From positions 1 through 12,510 of the forward strand of contig DATKCN010000142.1 in NCBI GenBank assembly GCA_035513175.1: a DNA stretch of 12,510 nt, written 5' to 3'. Within the stretch, counting starts at the first letter, position 1; each line of letters starts with the position of its first letter. The notes below the pieces were generated by a model that was given only the letters and a program-made list of their open reading frames with translations, was not told where the DNA came from and made no database searches. A program made the position numbers and the translations under genes. Origin of the DNA: DATKCN01 sp035513175 (GTDB lineage: Bacteria; Chloroflexota; Chloroflexia; Thermomicrobiales; CFX8). Below are positions 7,730 to 12,510 of this stretch, one piece after another.

Positions 7730-9385
7730 ATGACGGCACGACTGAGCAAGCAGACCTTTCGTCGGGCGATCAGGCGGCGCAAAGCCGACGACATCACCTC
7801 GACGATCTCCGAGCCGGAAGCGGCGCCGCGAGTGGCGGAGACGCCGTCGATTGACATCGCGCCAAACGACCCGCTCATTGCCTACTTCAGCTCGGCAAGC
7901 GGCGCGGTCGAGATCGACCGGCTGGAGCTGGACTCCCCCGCCCTGCGCGAGCTGCGGGCGGCGGGAGTGTCGCTGGTGGCGCCGCTAGTGTCGCAGGGGG
8001 AGTTGATCGGCCTGCTGAACCTCGGGCCGCGCCTGTCGGAGCAGGAGTACTCGGCGGACGACCGGCGGCTGCTCAACAATCTGGCGGCCCAGGCCGCTCC
8101 GGCCGTGCGGGTCGCCCAGCTCGTGCAGCAGCAGGAGGCCGAGGCGCGCGAGCACGAGCGCATCGAGCAGGAGCTGCGGGTTGCCCAGCTCATCCAGCAG
8201 CAGTTTCTACCGAAGGCGATTCCCAACCTGCCGGGCTGGCAGATCGCGGCCCACTACCAGCCGGCGCGGGAGGTCGGCGGCGACTTCTACGACGTGATCG
8301 AGCTGCCCGGCGGGCTGCTCGGCATCGTCGTCGGCGACGTGACTGACAAGGGCGTCCCCGCCGCGCTGGTGATGGCGTCTACCCACTCGTTCCTGCGCGC
8401 CGACGCGCCCCGCCTGATCTCACCCGCGGCGGTGCTGGAGCGCGCGAACGATCTGCTCTGCCCTTCCATTCCGGAGCAGATGTTCGTCACCTGCCTGTAT
8501 GCCGTGCTCGACCCCACCAGCGGACGCCTGCAATTCGCGAACGCCGGTCACAACCTGCCCTACGTGCGCTCGGCGGATGGCATGCGCGAGCTGCGGGCCA
8601 CCGGCATGCCGCTCGGGCTGATGCCGGGCATGCGCTACGAGGAAAAGGAGACGGTGCTCGAGCCGGACGAGATCATGCTGCTGTATAGCGATGGTGTCGT
8701 CGAAGGCCATAACGCCGAAGGCGAGATGTTCGGCTTCCCACGCATGGCGGCCGCGATGCTCGGCGACGTGAACGGCCGCCAACTGATCGACCGGCTGCTG
8801 ACGACCTTCAGCCGTTTCTCCGGCCCCGGCCACGAGCAGGAAGACGACATCACGCTCGTGGCCTTGCACCGCTCGGCGACGGAGCGCACCGCGCTGGCGC
8901 CGCGCTTCGAGCACGAGCAACCCGCCAGCAATGGCGCGGGAGCAGTGCTGGCCGACTTCACCGTCGCCAGCGAAGAGGGCAACGAGATGATCGCGATGCA
9001 GCGCGTCACCGAAGCAATCGGCGCGCTGGACCTGGCCCCCGCGGTTGTCGAGAAGCTGCGTACGGCGGTCTCGGAGGCCACGATGAACGCCATCGAGCAT
9101 GGGAACCAGAACAGGGCCGAGCTGCCGGTGCAGATTCGCGTGCTCAACCGCGAGGGCGAGCTGGCCGTGCAGATCACCGATCAGGGCGGCGACATGGAGA
9201 TACCCGAGACTGAAGACCCGGACATCGACCTCAAGCTGGCCGGCTTGCAGACGCCGCGCGGCTGGGGGCTCTTTCTGATCGAGCACATGGTTGACGAGAT
9301 GCGCCGCAGCAGCGACGGGCAGCAGCACACGGTGGAGCTGATCGTCTATTTGAAAGGACGAGTCGATGCAGACGCGGCAGTTTGA
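7730..9385 (+). CDS. ATP-binding SpoIIE-family protein phosphatase (partial GAF, PP2C, RsbW-like ATPase)
   Basis: A 551-residue cytoplasmic protein with a strong start: GGAGGAG (7718-7724) lies 5 bases before the ATG. Residues 1-46 are basic then acidic and low in order. Residues 47-130 look like only the second half of a GAF domain (VAPLVSQGELIGLLNLG, then a terminal helix). A helical linker at 131-160 leads to the SpoIIE/PP2C phosphatase, about 175-380, with metal-binding Asp in GGDFYD (D185), GDVTDKG (D203), YSDG (D321) and QEDDIT (D372/D373). A GHKL/HATPase domain follows at about 405-541, with N-box E449/N453, a DQGGD loop (484-488) and a RGWGL loop (510-514). In this family the phosphatase removes phosphate from a STAS protein and the ATPase can act as its kinase or anti-sigma partner. 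Having both in one chain with two STAS genes next door predicts a partner switch. The target sigma factor is not here. Confidence 0.95.
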   Translation: MTARLSKQTFRRAIRRRKADDITSTISEPEAAPRVAETPSIDIAPNDPLIAYFSSASGAVEIDRLELDSPALRELRAAGVSLVAPLVSQGELIGLLNLGPRLSEQEYSADDRRLLNNLAAQAAPAVRVAQLVQQQEAEAREHERIEQELRVAQLIQQQFLPKAIPNLPGWQIAAHYQPAREVGGDFYDVIELPGGLLGIVVGDVTDKGVPAALVMASTHSFLRADAPRLISPAAVLERANDLLCPSIPEQMFVTCLYAVLDPTSGRLQFANAGHNLPYVRSADGMRELRATGMPLGLMPGMRYEEKETVLEPDEIMLLYSDGVVEGHNAEGEMFGFPRMAAAMLGDVNGRQLIDRLLTTFSRFSGPGHEQEDDITLVALHRSATERTALAPRFEHEQPASNGAGAVLADFTVASEEGNEMIAMQRVTEAIGALDLAPAVVEKLRTAVSEATMNAIEHGNQNRAELPVQIRVLNREGELAVQITDQGGDMEIPETEDPDIDLKLAGLQTPRGWGLFLIEHMVDEMRRSSDGQQHTVELIVYLKGRVDADAAV

Positions 9386-9737
9386 GGCAACACCACGGCA
9401 GCAGGCAGACCACCGGGGGGCGCCGGTCGTTGACCTGCACGGCAACGTCAACCGCGACTCCGAGCCCGCGCTCACCAGGGCCTATGACGAGGCCATGAGC
9501 GGCGGCGCTGAAACGCTGCTCCTCAATTTCGACGACGTGCACTACATCAACAGCACCGGCATCGCGGTTATCGTCGGGCTCGTGGCCCGCGCGCGGCGCG
9601 AAGGGCGCGCCATCGCCGTCTGCGGCCTGACCGAGCACTACCGCACCATCTTCGAGATCACGCGGCTGATCGACTTCATGCGCGTCTACCCCGACGAGGA
9701 ATCGGCGCTGGCCGGCAGCGCGCCTGCCGCGACGTAA
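9366..9737 (+). CDS. STAS-domain anti-sigma-factor antagonist 1
   Basis: A 123-residue single-domain STAS protein (RsbV/SpoIIAA type). AAAGGA (9353-9358) lies 7 bases before the ATG, and the gene starts inside the last 20 bases of the phosphatase gene, so translation is probably coupled. The strand VVDLHGNV (21-28), the switch loop HYINSTGI (59-66) and NFDDV before it define the fold. Ser63 is the expected phosphorylation site; the residue before it is Asn rather than the Asp found in B. subtilis SpoIIAA and RsbV. In known systems the unphosphorylated protein binds the anti-sigma kinase and frees the sigma factor. The immediate neighbour supplies both a candidate kinase and phosphatase domain. 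The target is not visible. Confidence 0.92.
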   Translation: MQTRQFEATPRQQADHRGAPVVDLHGNVNRDSEPALTRAYDEAMSGGAETLLLNFDDVHYINSTGIAVIVGLVARARREGRAIAVCGLTEHYRTIFEITRLIDFMRVYPDEESALAGSAPAAT

Positions 9738-9774
9738 GCAGGCAGGACTGGCATGCAAGGGATGGAGGATTGAC

Positions 9775-10134
9775 ATGGCGCAGGCAACGGTATCCATGAC
9801 GACCCGTCGCGTAAACGACAAGACCAGCATCATCGACATCAAGGGCTCGGTAACGGCTGCCAGCGAGCCCGTCCTGATGGACGCATGGGCCGCGGCCAGC
9901 ACCGAATCCACCCGCTCGATCATCCTGAACTTCGAGGCGCTGGAGTATCTCAACAGCAGCGGCATCGGCCTGCTCGTCACGCTGCTCGTGCGCGCGAATC
10001 GGCAGCGGCAGCGGCTGATGGCCTTTGGGCTCAACGAGCACTACCGGCACATCTTCGACCTGACCAGGCTGAATGACGCCATCGTGATCCACGACGACGA
10101 ACCGGCGGCGCTCGCGGCCGCACAGGCTGGCTGA
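9775..10134 (+). CDS. STAS-domain anti-sigma-factor antagonist 2
   Basis: A 119-residue STAS protein. GGAGGA (9764-9769) lies 5 bases before the ATG, and a 37-bp gap separates it from the first STAS gene. The switch loop EYLNSSGIG (57-65) places the likely phospho-acceptor at Ser61, again after Asn. It shares with STAS 1 the stretch NEHYRHIFDLTRL / TEHYRTIFEITRL and the same length, so the two are local paralogs. Its acidic C-terminal end (VIHDDEPAALAAAQ) resembles the other's (VYPDEESALAGSA). Two antagonists served by one kinase/phosphatase could give two thresholds or two outputs; this is inference. Confidence 0.92.
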   Translation: MAQATVSMTTRRVNDKTSIIDIKGSVTAASEPVLMDAWAAASTESTRSIILNFEALEYLNSSGIGLLVTLLVRANRQRQRLMAFGLNEHYRHIFDLTRLNDAIVIHDDEPAALAAAQAG

Positions 10135-10163
10135 GCCGCTGCGCACGCTGAGAGGCAGATTCC

Positions 10164-10937
10164 ATGTCAACGATCGACAGCGCCGAACCAGGTTCAGAAG
10201 AGGCCGAACGCCGCTCCGACAAGGCCAACTGGGCCACCAGCGGGCGCCTGCGGCTCAACGCCGCGCCGCCGCAGGGCGCCATCAACCTGAATGTCGATGG
10301 CCGCGTCGTCACCAGCCCGATCCAGGGGTTCGGGAAGATGTGGCAGAAGACGTACCGCGTCCGGCTCAGCTCCCTCGCGGCCTCCCCGGAAGAGGTCATC
10401 CGCGAGTGGAAGGCGCACTTCCCGACCTTCTGGCCGCCGGGCAACCGCTTCTACGGCCCGCTGACCGGCCTGGTCCCCGGCGACGTCGCACTGCTCAACC
10501 TGATGATGCCCGGGCGGCAGAAGCTTTCCACCGGCGTGCTCGTGCTGTACGCCGACGAGGAGTCGTTCACGCTGATGACGCCGCAGGGGCACGTATTCGC
10601 CGGCTGGATCACCTTCTCGGCCTTTGCGGAGTCCGATGAGACGGTTGTCCAGGCGCAGGTACTGATGCGCGCCAGCGATCCCGCCTACGAGTTGGGGCTG
10701 ACGCTCGGCGGGCACGCGCAGGAAAACCGCTTCTGGGAGCACACGCTGACGCGGGTGGCCGCGCACTTCCAGCAGCAGGGGCCGGTCGAGACGAGCACGC
10801 TGTGCATCGACCCGCGCCGCCAGTGGCGCCGCGCCGGGAACATCTGGCACAACGCGGGCATCCGCACCGGCCTCTATGTCGCCACGACCCCCGCGCGCTG
10901 GGTGGGGACGGGGATGCGGCGGATCGTGCGCAAGTGA
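10164..10937 (+). CDS. Conserved protein of unknown function, possibly DUF1990/SRPBCC-like
   Basis: A 257-residue soluble protein with GAGAGG (10150-10155) 8 bases before the ATG and a 29-bp gap after STAS 2, so it is probably the last gene of the operon. Residues 1-38 are polar and likely disordered. The core, about 40-205, mixes beta-type strands and a helix: GFGKMWQKTYRVRL (55-68), PEEVIREWKAHFPTFWPPGNRF (75-96), STGVLVLYADEESFTLMTPQGH (122-143) and AGWITFSAF (146-154). The 'TPQGH...GW.TF' pattern recalls the 'GTLPGHP' signature of DUF1990 proteins, a lipid/ligand-binding-like fold, but the link is weak. Residues 215-257 are basic and Arg/Trp-rich. No signal peptide or clear membrane segment is seen. 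I do not know its function; its position suggests it works with the STAS/phosphatase module. Confidence 0.8.
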   Translation: MSTIDSAEPGSEEAERRSDKANWATSGRLRLNAAPPQGAINLNVDGRVVTSPIQGFGKMWQKTYRVRLSSLAASPEEVIREWKAHFPTFWPPGNRFYGPLTGLVPGDVALLNLMMPGRQKLSTGVLVLYADEESFTLMTPQGHVFAGWITFSAFAESDETVVQAQVLMRASDPAYELGLTLGGHAQENRFWEHTLTRVAAHFQQQGPVETSTLCIDPRRQWRRAGNIWHNAGIRTGLYVATTPARWVGTGMRRIVRK

Positions 10938-10995
10938 GCGCTTGACCACGGCGCAAGCGACTGGTCGCGAGTGGCCTCAGCATCCTCGCCCCGGA

Positions 10996-11128
10996 CTGTC
11001 ATCCTGAGCGGAGTGCAGCCCTTCGGCTTCGCTCAGGACAGGCTCCGCGGAACGCAGTCGAAGGACCTGCTCCGATACTGCCTCGTTGGCGTCACGTAGG
11101 TCCTTCGACTCCACTTCGTTGCGCTCAG
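10996..11128. repeat. Dispersed palindromic repeat cluster (TCCTGAGCG / GTCGAAGGACCT type)
   Basis: TCCTGAGCG (11002-11010) pairs with CGCTCAGGA (11030-11038). AGTCGAAGGACCT (11056-11068) pairs perfectly with AGGTCCTTCGACT (11098-11110). The right end, GCGCTCAG (11121-11128), again matches the repeat core in reverse. Such CTGAGCG...GTCGAAGGACC units recur between genes in many bacterial genomes, including Chloroflexota. Here several head-to-head units seem fused. It lies after the signalling operon and might act as a hairpin at the transcript end. No T-run is present. Confidence 0.75.
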
Positions 11129-11332
11129 TAGTCGACCACACTGGTTGTGTCACGTGACGATCGCTTCGGCTTGTCATGTTGAGCCGCAGCGAAACATCTC
11201 CCAGCCTTGGCCATCACGGCGTCAGCACCGGCTAGCGGCGTGGCATCCGACGCCGGGAGATGTTTCGGTTGCGACCTCAACATGACAAACCAAGGGGGTG
11301 GTTGCATGACAATATCACTGTGGTGGACTACT
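11127..11332. repeat. Nested imperfect palindrome of about 206 bp (MITE-like, no coding content)
   Basis: The outer arms AGTAGTCGACCACA (11127-11140) and TGTGGTGGACTACT (11319-11332) match at 13 of 14. The inner arms, 11171-11202 and 11255-11288, are about 32 bases and pair almost completely; the left arm contains TTGTCATGTTGAG and the right arm CTCAACATGACAA. A further GGCGTC/GACGCC pair (11218-11223, 11249-11254) continues the stem. The inner arm core TTGTCATGTTGAGC echoes CTGTCATCCTGAGC of the neighbouring repeat. The region from 11333 to 11429 holds only a related end, CTCAAGATGACAGG (11331-11344), and a small GCCCGC/GCGGGC pair. Confidence 0.75.
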
Positions 11333-11429
11333 CAAGATGACAGGCCAAAGGGCGCCCGCGATGACAAGCGTTGCGGGCTGTTCTGTGCCAAAGTGGCTAT
11401 GACGAAACACCGTGTGGCGCAGGCTCGTG

Positions 11430-11711
11430 CTAGTGACGCAGGGCTGTGGCTCCACGATCGCGGAGGTCCAGATGGCGGAGACGATCGATGTCAGCCAGAA
11501 TGGATTCGAGCTCGTTGGGTTCGAACTCCAGTGGGCCGTGCTTCTCGATCGCCGTCAGAATAGCGTCGGCTGACCCCCGTTCGGGATCGCTTTCGCCAGA
11601 CGCGCCACGGAGATCGGCGGCGAAGTCCAGCACTTCCACGATTTTCTCTTCAGGCAGGCTTTGAACAACCTCTACCAGCTGATCCACGAGACGACTGCGT
11701 GCCTGAGCCAT
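11430..11711 (-). CDS. Small antitoxin-like protein, orphan
   Basis: A 93-residue acidic protein on the opposite strand. AAGAGGA lies just before the ATG at 11711 and a sigma-70-like promoter lies 59 bp further up. The N-terminal part, SLPEEKIVEVLDFAADL (18-34), resembles the 'LPEE...EVLDFI.FL' helix of DUF2281/VapB-like antitoxins. Residues 48-82 (SADAILTAIEKHGPLEFEPNELESIL...) look like a toxin-binding amphipathic tail. Antitoxins of this kind usually precede a toxin gene, but no partner follows at its 3' end; the palindromic repeats begin within about 100 bases. It may be an orphan left after toxin loss, or a regulator in its own right. Family assignment is tentative. Confidence 0.65.
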   Translation of the reverse strand: MAQARSRLVDQLVEVVQSLPEEKIVEVLDFAADLRGASGESDPERGSADAILTAIEKHGPLEFEPNELESILADIDRLRHLDLRDRGATALRH

Positions 11712-11769
11712 GTCTTCCTCTTGTCAATGAACGGCGATGCATCCGGACATCGAAACCGTCGATGATTCA

Positions 11770-11798
11770 CTTATACTCAGCGCTGTATAGCGAGTCAA
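11770..11798 (-). promoter_or_regulatory. Sigma-70-like promoter of the antitoxin-like gene, with internal palindrome
   Basis: Read on the minus strand, TTGACT (11793-11798) and TATAAG (11770-11775) are separated by exactly 17 bp. The spacer holds the perfect palindrome CAGCGCTG (11778-11785), flanked by CTATA and GTATA-like sequence. A palindrome between -35 and -10 is where an autoregulating antitoxin often binds; that role is inferred. Confidence 0.6.
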
Positions 11799-12292
11799 TG
11801 AGGCCGGACGCGGCATGAGAGGCGGCGCAAGGCGCGCCCGCGCCATCCGCAACCGAGTCTCCTGTCCAGCCCGAACTCAATCTCTGCCCGCAAGTTCCGC
11901 GCATGCAGCCCGTCCTCAAGGAAGCGCGCCTCGTGATGGCCGCCAGCCGCGTGGAGCGTGTCGTTGCGGCGAACTGTCACACGTTTGTCACAAGTTGATC
12001 GCTGTCGTCACGGGACGTGAACTACCGGACCCGTAGAATATTCATGGTGACACGGACATGCGTCGGGCGCGGTTCCCATGTCATCGGCGAGGAATCAGGA
12101 TCATTCGAGAGCACGGGTCACATATGGCACGGATCGTACGAGAAAGGGGCGGGAACATGGGGCTATGCACGAATGAGAGGTAACCGCTGACGGCGCGCCC
12201 CCGATGTTGGATCATCGAGAGCAGGCCGGCAGCGAGACAAGGCGCCAGCGCACCGTGATATCGCACACATGACATAACGGAAAGAGGACGAG
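11799..12292. other. Intergenic region without a supported gene
   Basis: No frame here has both a ribosome site and protein-like composition. Frames at 11815-12036 (+) and 11795-11980 (-) are rich in Arg/Ala/Gly typical of chance frames in GC-rich DNA. The region holds the 11-bp tandem repeat at 11975-11996, a -10-like TAGAAT at 12034-12039 without a matching -35, and the leader of the gene at 12293. It is long enough to be the decayed remains of a gene, but I cannot identify one. Confidence 0.5.
11975..11996. promoter_or_regulatory. Tandem 11-bp repeat, candidate response-regulator site
   Basis: TGTCACACGTT (11975-11985) is followed directly by TGTCACAAGTT (11986-11996), identical at 10 of 11. 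A further GTCAC occurs at 12007-12011 and its complement GTGAC at 12047-12051. An 11-bp period is typical of OmpR/PhoB-type binding sites. The gene it would control is unclear: the gene at 12293 lies about 300 bp away and the antitoxin-like promoter about 180 bp away. Confidence 0.4.
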
Positions 12293-12510
12293 ATGACCCA
12301 CATGACACGCACCAAGACCTACATTCTGACGGCAGCGGCCGGTCTGTTTTACATCTTCCTGACCTGGGCCTTCGCGGACGGCCTGTGGCGGCTGAATGAC
12401 GGCCGCTTCTTCCTGCCGGAGAACGCGAACGGCGTCACCAGCGTCAGCGGCTCGACGATGTTTACCTACCTGATGTTCGCGCTGATCATCGCCGCCGGTG
12501 TCTGGCAGGC
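12293..12510 (+). CDS. Membrane protein of unknown function (3' truncated)
   Basis: The first 72 codons of a gene that runs off the window. AAGAGGA (12282-12288) lies 4 bases before the ATG at 12293; a second in-frame ATG at 12302 would be 13 bases away and is less likely. The protein begins MTHMTRTK and has a hydrophobic helix at about 10-27 (ILTAAAGLFYIFLTWAF), an outer loop DGLWRLNDGRFFLPENANG (29-47) and a second helix starting near 57 (FTYLMFALIIAAGVW). The short loop with Trp, Asp and Asn residues between two helices suggests a small polytopic membrane protein. It is not recognised. It is separated from the signalling operon by the repeat region and probably belongs to another transcription unit. 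Confidence 0.8.
   Translation, partial: MTHMTRTKTYILTAAAGLFYIFLTWAFADGLWRLNDGRFFLPENANGVTSVSGSTMFTYLMFALIIAAGVWQ

Noticed and set aside
8420..9475. Long minus-strand open frame (351 codons) opposite the phosphatase and first STAS gene
   Set aside because: It lies opposite strongly supported domains, has no known-family look, and such frames are common in GC-rich DNA with biased third positions.
10194..10949. Minus-strand open frame of 251 codons opposite the 257-residue protein
   Set aside because: The + strand gene has the ribosome site and operon spacing; the reverse frame is rich in Arg, Gly and His and looks like a shadow.
10938..10960. CGCTTG/CAAGCG hairpin just after the operon, considered as a terminator
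   Set aside because: It has only 6 paired bases, a 9-base loop and no T-run.
10996..11332. CRISPR array or tRNA-like structures
   Set aside because: The repeats are inverted rather than regularly spaced direct copies, there are no unique spacers of constant length, and no cloverleaf with a CCA-adjacent acceptor arm was seen.
11207..11563. Plus-strand open frame of 118 codons across the palindromic element
   Set aside because: It crosses repeat arms and the antisense of the antitoxin-like gene, and has no protein-like pattern.
12078..12176. Possible 32-residue peptide before the gene at 12293
   Set aside because: There is no ribosome site before its ATG and its composition is that of a chance frame.

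Overview
This is a GC-rich, densely coding bacterial window, almost entirely on the + strand. It suggests a Chloroflexota (Thermomicrobia/Sphaerobacter-like) genome. The grounds are protein character, the combination of SpoIIE-type phosphatase with STAS proteins, and dispersed palindromic repeats of the TCCTGAGCG...GTCGAAGGACCT type. The phylum call is an inference from memory, because there is no rRNA or other marker here.

Region 1 (1-7614) is an array of polytopic membrane proteins. Six are paralogs (the first truncated by the window edge). Each has a multi-helix membrane part and a cytoplasmic tail that is exactly 64 residues from (R/Q)PLR to WLR in every copy, after which the protein ends. 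Genes 1/2 and 3/4 are each joined by a 4-base ATGA overlap and look like a duplicated two-gene unit. A seventh membrane protein (4097-4942) sits inside the array but lacks the tail and is unrelated. The last paralog (6376-7614) looks mosaic: its N-terminal two thirds resemble the gene at 1585, and its C-terminal third is nearly identical to the gene at 5023.

Region 2 (7730-10937) is a partner-switching signalling operon. It encodes an ATP-binding SpoIIE-family phosphatase (part of a GAF domain, coiled coil, PP2C phosphatase and a C-terminal RsbW/SpoIIAB-like ATPase), then two stand-alone STAS anti-anti-sigma-type proteins, then a 257-residue conserved protein of unknown function. No sigma factor is present, so the output is unknown.

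A candidate promoter/operator, made of two GTAACG half-sites 11 bp apart with a -10-like hexamer 15 bp after the start of the second, occurs three times with identical geometry: before the gene at 4097, before the gene at 5023 and before the phosphatase. It ties the membrane array to the signalling operon as a possible common regulon.

Region 3 (10938-12292) is mostly non-coding. It holds a palindromic repeat cluster (10996-11128), a nested palindrome of about 206 bp (11127-11332), a minus-strand orphan antitoxin-like gene (11430-11711) with a good sigma-70-like promoter, and an 11-bp tandem repeat (11975-11996). A further membrane protein begins at 12293 and runs off the window.
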